DNA of 64,000 nt from Chrysomallon squamiferum (lineage: Eukaryota > Mollusca > Gastropoda > Neomphalida > Peltospiridae): assembly GCA_012295275.1 (NCBI GenBank), contig CM022667.1:1581443-1645442 (forward strand), read 5' to 3'. A program made the position numbers and the translations under genes. The notes under the pieces are model-generated. The model did no database searches and was not told the DNA's origin. It saw only the letters and a list, made by a program, of their open reading frames with translations. Positions 12,028-23,496 of this stretch are shown here, one piece after another (position 1 is the stretch's first letter; every line of letters starts with the position of its first letter).

Positions 12028-13485
12028 TCATCGGCCTACAGCATCACATGCTTCAGCAAGCTTCTGCAGTGTGACAGGATGATACTGACTTTTCCACTGT
12101 CGTAGCATTTGGTAAACCACTTCGTACTGACCGTCTGCTCTATATTGCATTTCGAAATTGTCCAGTTGTCCTTCTGAAAGCCCCAGCTTACGACCTAACA
12201 TCCTCCATTTTTTACCTATGTGAGTAGCAATGTAGCCCATTTGATCCTGTGTAGGTTCAGCTGTTGAAGCTTAAAATAACAAGAAGACAAATTTGATTGG
12301 CCAGTGAAAATAAATTTGTGCCAAACAAATAATATAAAAATATATATATATAAAAAAAATAATGAAAGTTTTTAATTATGAATTATGTATACACACAGGA
12401 ACACACACATACACACCCACACACACACACACATATAAACACACATGCATACACACACTCATACATGCACTGAAACTGGCAAATACACAAACATGCATAT
12501 AAAAGTGCATACAGATATGTATGTATGTATGTATATGTAAACACACATTAACACACACAGTTCTGGCTTATTCTCTCCAAAACAAAGCATTAAAAGTCAA
12601 TTTGGTAAAAAAAAAATATTAAGACAGCAGATGCAGCTTTATAAGATAAATGATATTCAATCACATTTACCTAATTTCAAAGACTGTGAAAGTATGAAGC
12701 ACTGTAAAACAGGGGCTGACTAAACTATTACTAGTATTAATGTTACTACTACTAGTACTACTTCTAATACTACTACTATTATTATTATTATTATTATTAT
12801 TAGATCAAGTTAAACTGCTATTTGTCTGACTGAAACTCCTCTGTCTATCTTTAAGATTTGTTTAAGAAATTTGAATTACTGATGGAATAAAATTTTTTTA
12901 AAAAGATATAAATAATAATATCTTTATAACATACCACGGTCTTTAGAAGGGGTGGCATCATCATCAAGATCCTGGAATGATACAAGAAGAAAACTTTTAT
13001 AAAATTGAAAGGTAACTGTTAATTATCTGAAATTTTGCAAGAACAGACTCCAAATAGCTACATGATTTGAAAAAAAATAGTAATAATAATAAAATAAAAT
13101 AAAATAAAACCAAAAATACAAATTAAACTGTTTTAAGTGAATGTATATGTATGTGTATACATGAAAAGAAATCCATACAAAACATGTATACTTTTTTATG
13201 TTCTTTTGTTGTCGTCTTTTTAAAACTTTTTATACATATATTTTGTTAAATGGACATAATATCAGCATAACATATATGATATTCAAAATCTTTCTAAAAC
13301 CAAATGCTCATACTTAATTTGGATATATATATATTATTATTATTATTATTATTATTATATTATTTTTTCTGTCTCAAGAAATACAATCTGATTAAAAATG
13401 TTTAAGCTTATTGATCATAGATACTGTTTATAAATACTTACATTATCTCTCCTGCTTGCCATGGTTCCTTGTAATGTAAGACTGC
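12028..13485 (-). CDS. RD1, death-domain adaptor that has lost its RHIM exon
   Basis: Exons on the minus strand: 13442-13485 (start codon 13460-13462 in ACCATGG context, MASRRDN), 12935-12971 (DLDDDATPSKDR, shortened relative to RD2) and 12028-12269 (death domain). The RHIM exon present in the other copies is deleted: the flank reading GATATTCAATC in RD2 is joined here (about 12660) straight to the sequence that lies beyond that exon in RD2. Exon 2 ends in phase 1 and the death-domain exon starts in the same phase, so the transcript can still be read in frame, giving about 99 aa. The death domain ends early: a GGA Gly codon in the sisters is TGA here (12028-12030), removing the terminal GDLSDYLS. 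The acceptor of the last exon is TTTTAAG, where RD2, RD4 and RD5 have TTTTCAG. It may be a RHIM-less regulator or a decaying copy. Confidence 0.65.
12401..12552. repeat. CA/TA-rich microsatellite in RD1 intron
   Basis: Interrupted ACACAC and GTATGTAT runs, matched in the equivalent intron of RD2 (about 21060-21210) and RD3 (about 31177-31325). Confidence 0.7.
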
Positions 13486-13807
13486 CTAAAAATAGTTCTG
13501 ACCAAAGATAAAAACATGAACTATGTTGAAACACAAACAACAACTACAGAGCTTTTGTGTTTCCTATCACTGACTGAGCACATTTTGGCAGTAAATGAAA
13601 AGCTATCTACCATTTATGGTCAATAATGCCTGTTGAATCAATTAGCAGTATTTTAAATAAGAATATAAAAAAAAAAAAAGAAAGAAACAAATTAAATAAA
13701 AAAAATATAAAAAGATAAAATAAAAGATATAAAATAAAATAAAAAATTATAAATATAGATTCTTTGAATAAACAAAAATAAAACCCTGTTACATACTATA
13801 CTGTCAT

Positions 13808-13855
<48 letters not shown>

Positions 13856-14164
13856 TATAAACTGTAAAGATGTTTTCAATTTATTTAATTAGTTCAATAC
13901 ACACTCATACTGTCTACAAATTCGGTTTATTTTAAGACATATTTTTATGTTTGTCTTTAGAACCATTATGAAAACTTACCAGCCAAAATGGTGGTGGGAG
14001 GATATAAAAAATCAAATACAAATAATAATAATAATAAATTAAAACAATTAAAAATATACCACCTTCCCAACAGATAAGCATATTTATTTTTCTAAATACT
14101 TCATTATAAAAATATCTGATTTTGAATTTTTTCTGAAAAGTAATCTGTCTTTGAGAAGATATTT

Positions 14165-14167
<3 letters not shown>

Positions 14168-14242
<75 letters not shown>
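14168..14242. repeat. Inverted (TAA)n/(TTA)n palindrome
   Basis: A (AAT)n run switches directly to (ATT)n, making a long hairpin-capable palindrome. The same structure occurs at 23402-23496 and 33312-33384, in the equivalent place of the other units. Confidence 0.85.
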
Positions 14243-14693
14243 GTTTTGTTGTTGTTATTTGCTTTCATGATTTTATTTCAAACATGATTAACCGAAATAA
14301 GCTTAAGATAATATAATTGTTGTAAATATTAAAAATAGTTATTTCTGATAGAATGTTATAAAAGTTTAGCTTTGTTTCATTAAGTAAATTATAAAACAGA
14401 ACAGAAGAAATAAATACTTAAAAATTAAAATAATAAAAATAAACATTAAAAAATCATTATGTAAATATTAAAATAGCATGACCACTTGTCCAGTTTGCTT
14501 TACTCTGATCGTGTTGTCACCTATCCTATTTTAAAAATAGTAGCGTCATTGTATAATCTACATCGTATCTCGAAATTAATTAATATCTAGAAAGTGACTG
14601 TAAGCATTTATCGTTATTAGGTGAGAGAAACAATGCGAAAGTGAAAGTAAGAAAAAATAAAACAAAATAATAGTGTTTGAATAACAGTTATAC

Positions 14694-14740
14694 CTAACTT
14701 GAGCTGCTGATCGTAGGAATTATATAATCTTAAATGTATT
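14694..14740 (-). other. Candidate 5' untranslated exon of RD1
   Basis: The first recognised coding exons of RD genes all start after an acceptor, so an upstream exon must exist. On the minus strand a conserved segment (GATCAGCAGCTCAAGTTAG) ends at a GTATAAC donor here. Equivalent donors lie at 24792, 33812, 35056 and 46271. The right edge is a guess. This is a candidate only. Confidence 0.3.
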
Positions 14741-15358
14741 TGAGAAGATTACCTTATTAAGAAAGAATAATGTGGAAAATTTCGTGTACTGTTAACCACA
14801 AAACTTTTTCCAACTTCCTTGTATTTTATGTTTCGGTTAACCAATATTCATGTTTCACTAGGGTCCTGATAATCGAGACTACAGAAGAAAACAATGTTTG
14901 ACTGGTACGCATGACTTCGTATAGCTCTATTCAGATCTGAGACAAATGTAATTATTTAAAATAATTATGTGAATTTAACATTGTACTTAGATGACAATTT
15001 TAGACTGTTGAATTATTATTATTATTTTTTTTTTTTTTTTAAATGCAACAACGACAACAATATATATTTTTAAAAAAAGACCTAAAAAAAAAAAGAAGAA
15101 GAAAAACGAGAAAGAAATGAAAACGCGGGAAATATGTTTTAGAAGATATTTTTAATATTTTTAGGAGATTACTTTATTAAGAAGAAATAACGTATTTTTA
15201 ACCACAATTTTTTTTTCATCTTCCATGTAGTTTATGTCTTGACTAAGGTCCTGATAATCGAGACTACATTTGACTGGTACTCATGAGTTTATTTTGCTCT
15301 GTTAACATTTGAGACTAATGTAATTATTTTTAATAATTATATGAATTTAACATTTGTA

Positions 15359-15558
15359 NNNNNNNNNNNNNNNNNNNNNNNNNNNNNNNNNNNNNNNNNN
15401 NNNNNNNNNNNNNNNNNNNNNNNNNNNNNNNNNNNNNNNNNNNNNNNNNNNNNNNNNNNNNNNNNNNNNNNNNNNNNNNNNNNNNNNNNNNNNNNNNNNN
15501 NNNNNNNNNNNNNNNNNNNNNNNNNNNNNNNNNNNNNNNNNNNNNNNNNNNNNNNNNN
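15359..15558. other. Assembly gap (200 N)
   Basis: Exactly 200 Ns, probably a fixed-size placeholder, so the true distance is unknown. Open frames reported through it are meaningless. Confidence 0.99.
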
Positions 15559-15616
15559 AATAAAATAAAAATAAAAATAAATAAATAAATAAAGATTGTC
15601 TCTTCAATATCGGAAA

Positions 15617-15624
15617 TGACGTCA
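15617..15624 (+). promoter_or_regulatory. CRE (TGACGTCA) upstream of SKL-4
   Basis: Same octamer and same flanking bases as before SKL-2; the start codon follows about 70 bases later. Confidence 0.45.
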
Positions 15625-15695
15625 ATACAATTATTGTTATTTGTTTGTACTAGAAATGCATCCAATTTCAGCTTGAAAATAATTTCATTTTAAAA

Positions 15696-16070
15696 ATGGT
15701 AGGTTACTGTCAATACTGGATTCATTTGTTAAATCATAATAGCAGTTTGCAGTAATTATTCAAAAAGATATACATTTTGTTTAGTTATTATTTTTTAAAA
15801 TACCTATAGAAAGAACAAATATACAATCATAACGAAAACAAAATAAAAAAGTATATATAAAAAAGAGTAATAATTATTATAGACTTTTGAAATATTGTTA
15901 TTAATTTCGAAAAATCAGCTTTTGAAACTATTTCAAATAATTTGTGCTACTGAAAGGAAATGGTTTTATTAATTAAAATCCGGTTTTATACCTATTACCC
16001 AGCACATTTCTTGGGTCAAGAATGACGTCATATTTACGGACATTTGTATAGTCAATACGAAATAGTCTTC

Positions 16071-16107
<37 letters not shown>

Positions 16108-16183
16108 AAAAAAGAAAAAAAAAAGGATAAAGAAGGTGTTCTATATCGATAGATCTTTCTCAGTCATAATCCTGATTCAGGAA

Positions 16184-16225
<42 letters not shown>

Positions 16226-17574
16226 TTAAATTCAGGTTCAGGCAGAACAGCAAAATGTGAATGACCCCAAAACTCCTCTTGTCAGTCATAACGTAAAGGA
16301 ATACTCCAGTATAAGCGCAAAGTCCGTTGACCTACCCCGACCTGGCAGGTCGTATGGCACCAGACTGAAGAGAAGGAAAAACCTGCTGGAACGTCGCAGA
16401 AAGATAGTCAACGTGGAATTCGCTCTGGCGATGACTGGATTAATGTTAATGCTCCTTGTGACAGAGTTGCACTTTGAGGACATATATCCAATTCATTCCG
16501 ATGTCGCGTTTTACATCAAGCTGGCGATATCAATAACTACTGGGTTTTTACTGCTTGCTGTTCTGGCTTATCACATTACCGAAGTCAAATTAAAAATGAC
16601 AAACAAAAATATTTACGATTACCGGATGGTTGTTACGAAAACGTTCGTTTTTAAAGTTTCTATGGAGCTCCTCGTGTGCGCCGTTCATCCGCTTCCAGGA
16701 AACATCAACGTGACGTTTGATACGATAACCGGAGAACAGGGGAGAGTTCCCGTGGACGCAGTTTTATCCATTCTCATGCTGCTGCGTTTCTACATTGTGA
16801 TAAAGTTTATTATCGTTCACAGCCACTGGATGATCAACATATACATGCAGAGCGTTGGGGACCTGAACAAAGTCGACATCGACACTTGCTTTATCTTGAA
16901 GAGTCTCATGATGAACAATCCCATACTGCTGACAGTGTCCATGATGCTAACGGTTCTGTTTATCAACACCTGGGCAATGAGGGCATGCGAATCGTACTAC
17001 GTACCAGACAGCGACCAGAACGGCCTTTTCAATTCAATGTGGCTCGTAGCGGTGACCTTCCTCACTGTCGGCTACGGGGATCTCGCCCAACAGTTACTGC
17101 GGACGTTTCAAAGCCGCGGAAACGGGTTTCATGGGAGTAGGGATAACAGCACTGCTGGTGACGGTTGTGACGTCAAAATTCCAACAGACGAGATCCGAAC
17201 GCTATCTGCACGCATTCATGGCCGAGTCTGAACTGCAGAAGAGAAAGGAAATCGCAGCTGCCGACATCATTAAGTTGGTGCTGAAGGTGTGGCTGTTGCA
17301 TCGCCGTAACAAACTGACGCGTCAACTAAGTTTGCTGTATAGAATAAAACTGAACAAAACCGTGCAAAAACTGCGAGGAATTGATGACGAAATTACAAGC
17401 ATCATCGAGAACAATACCGACATAATAGACGTGGGCATCAACATGATCACGGCGGGTACCGCACTGGAGAAAGTGCAGATACCAAAAGATGATTTCAAAG
17501 AGGACGAGTTTGAAGCTCACATAAAAAGCATTAACAACCAATTAAATGCTATACAATCAAGTTTGCGACAATGA
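15696..17574 (+). pseudogene. SKL-4, SK-like channel copy frameshifted just after the selectivity filter
   Basis: Start codon 15696-15698 on a GTAGGT donor; exon 2 from 16236. The protein reads normally through S1-S5 and an intact TVGYGD filter. Two bases are then missing (GGGGATCTCGCCC near 17078-17090, where the sisters have GGGGATCTCTCGCCC). The frame shifts after GYGDL and ends at 17231 after about 50 unrelated residues. The original frame resumes as an open stretch 17131-17574, with S6, calmodulin-binding-like helix and tail. Apart from the 2-base loss the copy is almost the same as SKL-5, so either the lesion is very recent or it is a sequence error near a gap-containing region. If real, the product would lack S6 and the calmodulin-binding tail and should not form a channel. 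Confidence 0.75.
16023..16030 (+). promoter_or_regulatory. CRE (TGACGTCA) in intron 1 of SKL-4
   Basis: Perfect octamer in the conserved GGTCAAGAATGACGTCATA context. Confidence 0.4.
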
Positions 17575-17665
17575 TGTTAAACCAGAGAGAGAGAGAGAAA
17601 AAAAAGGTTTATTTTCTCGTCCAAACAAATTTAAAAAAAAAGAAAAGAAAAAAAAAAGGAAGAAA

Positions 17666-17696
<31 letters not shown>

Positions 17697-18349
17697 TAAT
17701 AATAATTTTATATTATTTATTTATTTATTTATTCATTTATTTATTTATTTTATTTATGCTAACAGAAGCCCTCATCTCGATATTACTGCCAATATTACGG
17801 CAGCCACAATAGCGTATAAGTTCAGCATTGTTATTTTGGGTTATTTTTGGATACTGAACGATTGTTTCCAACGTTTTGTCAATTAAAAATAAAGAAAATA
17901 TGAAAACATACAGTTTAATGAAAAAAAAAAGTATTTTATTTTGCAAAATTAAACTTACTACGAAATGTTAGTAAACAAAAGTAAGTTAAAAACAATACCC
18001 ATAAGATATATGTATGTATGTATGTGACACAATAGATACAAACAAAATCTTAAAATGTCCAGTAAACTGAATTCCAAAGAAAACTCGAGTTGTAAACAAA
18101 CAGTAAAATATTTTAGCAAAATACTACATCTAAAATTTCTAGTATCTAGATAGAAAAATACACAAATCCACAGAAAATAAACAAATAGCACTAATGTTTT
18201 AGCTTTTCAACAACACAGATCGTACTGCACTCCAGCAGACAATGCTCGAGTTGTTTTAAGAATATATTTTCCTGTTTATGGAAAATGTAAACCTCAAAAT
18301 AAATGATTCTATTCTGCCAATTAATTAAGAGCAGCCGTTTGTATTGTGT

Positions 18350-18381
<32 letters not shown>

Positions 18382-18608
18382 TGTCTTATTTACACTATCT
18401 ACATTTATCTCTTCTTCTTGTACACTCTCTCTTTTAATACACCTTTATGAATTAAAATCTGAAGATAACAAAATAATTTCCAAAAATAACATAGCCATTC
18501 ACTGGCAGATAACCCAATATTAGATAAAAAAACAAACAAAAAACACATCATTTTGCACAATGATTTTAAAATAACAAAGTTGGTGCTAATTTTTCAAGAA
18601 AACAACGG

Positions 18609-18639
<31 letters not shown>

Positions 18640-20266
18640 ATTACTTTTTCATTGATTTTGCAGTCAAAATTATTTGTGAAATGGAATTCTCATTAATGTT
18701 AAGTTGCTAAAAATGATCAACCAAATTTTAACCTGGTATTTTTAAAAAGCTCTTTGATCAATAAAGATAACTTAAAAAAAAATATAAAATAAAATAAAAT
18801 AAAATAAAATTATATATCTATAAAGAAAATAACTTTAAAAAATAAATGATGGCATAAATAATGGGAGATTATTGTTATTGTTATTTTATTTATATCTTAT
18901 CAATAACTACTAACAATTTGACTGGCTATAATAAAAAAAAGGAATTCTAAATGAACAACAAAAAAAGTAAAAATAAAAGTTTAAAAAAAGGGAGTATCAC
19001 AATTGTCAAGAGACACTTGATAGTTATTACATAACAGATAATCAAAAAGTACTGTTAAGAAACAATGTATTTTACCTTTCAGTTTTCTCAAAACTGAAAC
19101 CATGACAACATTTAAAGTTAGATATTGACAAAAACAGAAAAACAAAGAAGCGGAAAAAAAATAAAAATAAAAATAAAAGAAAGAAAAGAATGAAAAAGGA
19201 GAATGAAAAAAAATTAAAAGGAATATAAATAAATAAAAAAGAAAAAGCTGGATTGAAATAAAACAAAGGAAACAATTTTAAATATTCAAATACAAATTTT
19301 TCATATTATGCTCATATTAAAAAATATCTAGTAAATATTTTTTATTACATTCAATGTATTTAGATGATACTTGACTTAAATTTTCCCAGCTACATTTTTA
19401 AATTCACAAACAAGGAACATTTTTAGTTCTATAAAAAATAATATATAAAGTTAATTTCTGTACATTCATGTAGTGATATATTCATTATTATTAATATTCT
19501 AAAAGTCAAAAAGTCAATAAAAAAAAAAAAATAATTAAATCAGTTTAATTAAATCAGTCTAGCTCAAAATAGCAGACATCTGTAAACAAATGAATCTTAA
19601 CATTATACAGCTTAGAAAAGTGAAAGTGATTCTACGTTTGTAGATGTAATATACATTTTAGTAAGTCTATTCAGATTTGAGTTTATGTCCAGCCTGTTTA
19701 CAAGTGTCAAAGTTCTTTTACTTAATATACTGAAATCTGCAATGAAATTCATGGGTATAGCTATTTAAATATACAGTTCTGATCCTCTCTGTATTTGTTT
19801 AATACCTAAATCTTTTCTGATGACTTAAGAAGATTTTTAATTTTGTAAAAATGTATTCCATGTGAAGATGTTCAGTATTACTGTTGACATCAGAAGTAGA
19901 ATTAACATTCAAGAAATGGAAACAATTCTCAGTCCACTTAAAATTTGTTAACTTTATTAACATTGTTTTTACAAATAAAAGCATCTACTTACACTCCATA
20001 AATAAAACTTGACCACAGTTGCTTAACAATTAAATAATAAAATCACCTTCTTTTCTTTACTGACAAACAGTATGTATATAATACACATAGAAAAAAAAAT
20101 AATCTAATGGTCTGGCTACTTTAAAAATAAAATAAAACAACAGTGAAATGCTAACATACATTTTCCCAATTACTTCAGTGTAATGACTGGTTTGTGGAAG
20201 AGGATTAAGGACATGATATGCTGCCTTTAATGAAACTCAAGATTCTTTTTGGAGTTTTTTTTTTAC
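17575..20266. repeat. Duplicated intergenic block between SKL-4 and RD2
   Basis: Non-coding and homologous to 9037-12003 and 28155-30784. Compared with the first block it lacks about 250 bases around 19520-19550, where the tract GACACTAAATGGTTATC is missing. It contains (GT)n at 18355-18380 and a poly-A run at 18610-18636. Confidence 0.65.
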
Positions 20267-20532
20267 TCAAGAGAGATAATCAGATAAATCTCCTTGGCCT
20301 ACAGCATCACATGCTTCAGCAAGCTTCTGCAGTGTGAAACAATCAGACTGACTTTTCCACTTTAGTAGCATTTGGTAAACCACTTCGCACCTACCCTCTG
20401 TGCGATATTCTATTTTCAAATTGTCCAGTTGTCCGTCTGAAAGCCCCAGCTCACGACCTAACTGCCCCCATTTACTACCTATGTTATCAGCAATGTATTT
20501 CATTTGATCCTGTGTAGGTTCAGCTGCTGAAG
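20267..20532 (-). CDS. RD2 distal death-domain exon (2a)
   Basis: Second death-domain exon with its own TTTTCAG acceptor in the same phase and a normal SDYLS stop. It differs from 2b at many positions (LKIEYRTEGRCEVV, LLKWKSQSDCF), so the two are not recent identical copies. It would be used by skipping 2b. Confidence 0.65.
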
Positions 20533-22578
20533 CTGAAAATAACAAGAAGACAAATTTGATTGGCCAGTGAAAATAAATTTGTGCCAAACAAATAATATAA
20601 AAATATATATATATAAAAAAAATAATGAAAGTTTTTAATTATGAATTATGTATACACACAGGAAGAGAGATAATCAGATAAATCTCCTCGGCCTACAGCA
20701 TCACAAGCTTCAGCAAGCTTCTGCAAGGTGACAGGATGATACTGACTTTTCCACTGTCGTAGCATTTGGTAAACCACTTCGTACTGGCCCCCTATTGTAT
20801 GTTGCATTTTGAAATTGTCCAGTTGTTCGTCTGAAAGCCCCAGCTTACGACCTAACTGCCTCCATTTACTACCTATGTGAGTAGCAATGTAGGCCATTTG
20901 CTCGTGTGTAGGTTCAGCTGTTGAAGCTGAAAATAACAAGAAGACAAATTTGATTGACCAGTGGATATAAATTTGTGCCAAACATCAAATATAAAAAAAA
21001 AGTATATATATATATAAAATAATAAAAGTACTGAAATAAAATAGTTATTAATTATGAATTACGTATACAGTCAGGAACATATATAGATACATACGTACAT
21101 ACACACATACATACACACGCTCATACATGCACTGAAACTGGAAAATACACAAACATATAAAAGTGCATACAGATATGTATGTATGTACGTATAGGCAAAC
21201 ACACATAAAGACACAGTTCTGGCTTATTCTCTCCAGGAAAGAAAGTATTAAAAATCAGTTTGGTAAAAAAAAAAAATTAAGACAGCAGATGCAGCTTTAT
21301 AAGATAAATGATATTCAATCTGAATGAACTGTGTATAAAAACACTCACTTGTAATTGGTTTTTTTCGTGCTTTCTTAGATTTCTTTTTGCCAGAACCCGT
21401 ATACATTTCATTGTTGTTTCCAATCTGAATTGTAGAAGTTTCTGGGTCACCAACAAATACCCTTCTATAACTGCCATCAGGTCCTAAAGTAAAAACAAAT
21501 ATAAAGTAAACTCTAAAAATCTTGAAGTTGCAATCAGATTCAAGATAGTGTTGTATTCAAGATATTAATCATATGTAACAGAAGAAAAAATAATTACAAA
21601 TAAAATCGATTGTTCGCGGTCTGATAGTCTACATTCACAATATTATTAAGAACTCCTTATATTCAGTGAGTTCACCTAATTTCAAAGACTGTGTAAGTAT
21701 GAACCACTGTAAAACAGGGATTGAGATAATTAAAAAAACCTAAGAGGAGAAAGTAAAAATAAAAATAAAACCCATTTTTTGTGGTACGGTAATGTACATT
21801 GATATTATTATTAAAAACTTGTATTCAGTGAATGTTTATCCTTTCTTTCTTTTTTTAAATATATTTTAAATCACATTTACCTAATTTCAAAGACTGTGTA
21901 AGTATGAACCACTGTAAAACAGGGGCTGACTAAACTATTACTACTATTAATGTTACTACTACGAGTACTGCTTCTACTACTACTACTATTATTATTATTA
22001 TTATTATTAGATCAAGTTAAATTGCTATTTTTCTGACTGAAACTCCTCTGTCTATCTTTAAGATTTGTTTAAGAAATTTGAATTACTGATGGAATAAAAA
22101 AAATTAAAAAAGATAGAAATAATAATAACTTTATAACATACCACGGTCTTCCATATAAAATGGTGGTTTCATATTTGGTCCATTAAAAGGGGTGGCATCT
22201 TCATCTAGATCCTGGAATGATACAAGAAGAAAACTTTTATAAAATTGAAAGTTAACTATTAATTATCTGAAATTTTGCAAAGACAGACCCTAAATAGCTA
22301 CATGATTTGAAAAAAATAGTAATAATAATAAAATAAAATAAAATAAAATAAAACCGAAAAGAAATATACCAAAAATACAAATTTTAAGTGAATGTATATG
22401 TATGTGTATACATGAAACGAAATCCATACAAAACATGTATACTTTTTTATGTTCTTTTGTTGTTGTCTTTTTAAAACTTTTTATACATATGTTTTGTTAA
22501 ATGGACATAATATCAGCATAACAAGCATAATATTCAAAATCTTTCTAAAACCAAATGCTCATACTTAGTTTGGTTATA

Positions 22579-22616
<38 letters not shown>

Positions 22617-22741
22617 TATTTTTTCTGTCTCAAGAAATACAATCTGATTAAAAATGTATAAGCTTATTGATCATAGATACTGTTTATAAATACTTACATT
22701 ATATCTTCTGCTTGCCATGGTTCCTCGTAATGTAAGACTGC
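20267..22741 (-). CDS. RD2, RHIM plus death-domain adaptor (Imd/RIPK1-like) with two alternative death-domain exons
   Basis: Predicted cytoplasmic signalling adaptor. Minus-strand exons: 22698-22741 (start 22716-22718, MASRRYN), 22142-22211 (linker), 21349-21483 (RHIM), then 20646-20926 or 20267-20532 (death domain). All joins keep phase (0, 1, 1) with GT-AG sites, giving about 168 or 163 aa. Residues 9-16 read LDED-ATPF: a caspase-like site followed by a tetrapeptide of the IAP-binding type. Residues about 49-57 read IQIGNNNEM, matching the RHIM core I/V-Q-I/V/L-G. A lysine-rich stretch (GKKKSKKARKK) follows. The C-terminal domain shows death-domain features: W after the first helix (SKWRQLGRKLGLS), a QLDNFK helix, and VYQMLRQWK. 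In insect Imd a caspase cuts before an IAP-binding N-terminus and a cryptic RHIM precedes the death domain, the same order as here. It is shorter than Imd. Homology is proposed from motifs and order, not from a search. Confidence 0.75.
20646..20926 (-). CDS. RD2 proximal death-domain exon (2b)
   Basis: First death-domain exon after the RHIM exon, with a TTTTCAG acceptor. It ends SDYLSSCVYT then TAA, because the usual TCT-TGA end is replaced by TCT-TCC followed by intron-like sequence (TGTGTGTATACATAA) that normally lies in the flank of the other copies. This marks the breakpoint of the exon duplication. Confidence 0.7.
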
Positions 22742-22919
22742 CTAAAAATAGTTCTGACCAAAGATAAAAACATGAACTATGTTGAAACACAAACAACAAC
22801 TACAGAGCTTTTGTGTTTCCTATCACTGACTGAGCACATTTTGGCAGTAAATGAAAAGCTATCTACCATTTATGGTCAATAATGCCTGTTGAATCAATTA
22901 GCAGTATTTTAAATAAGAA

Positions 22920-22974
<55 letters not shown>

Positions 22975-23399
22975 AAATAAAAGATATAAAATAAAATAAA
23001 AAATTATAAATATAGATTCTTTGAATAAACAAAAATAAAACCCTGTTACATACTATACTGTCATTAAATATATATATATATATATATTTTTATAAACTGT
23101 AAAGATGTTTTCAATTTATTTAATTAGTTCAATACACACTCATACTGTCTACAAATTCGGTTTATTTTAAGACATATTTTTATGTTTGTCTTTAGAACCA
23201 TTATGAAAACTTACCAGCCAAAATGGTGGAGGGAGGACATAAAAAATCAAATACAAATAATAATAATAATAAATTAAAACAATTAAAAATATACCACCTT
23301 CCCAACAACTAAGCATATTTATTTTTCTAAATACTTCATTATAAAAATATCTGATTTTGAATTTTTTCTGAAAAGTAATCTGTCTTTGAGAAGATATTT

Positions 23400-23401
<2 letters not shown>

Positions 23402-23496
<95 letters not shown>
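23402..23496. repeat. Inverted (TAA)n/(TTA)n palindrome
   Basis: Long AAT run joined to an ATT run, the longest of the three equivalent palindromes in the array. Confidence 0.85.

Larger units (their letters stand above)
13486..15695. other. Divergent intergenic region RD1/SKL-4, with assembly gap
   Basis: Lies between the 5' ends of RD1 (minus) and SKL-4 (plus). It holds (AT)n at 13809-13850, an inverted (TAA)/(TTA) tract at 14168-14242, a candidate 5' UTR exon of RD1 ending at 14694, two copies of the 20-base motif GTCCTGATAATCGAGACTAC (14863 and 15248), and 200 Ns at 15359-15558. No other gene is visible. Confidence 0.6.

Noticed and set aside
14694-14740. Assigning the candidate 5' UTR exon firmly to RD1
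   Set aside because: Only a donor-like site and paralogue conservation support it. It is kept as a low-confidence candidate.
15330-15665. ORFs across the N stretch
   Set aside because: They consist of unknown bases in an assembly gap.
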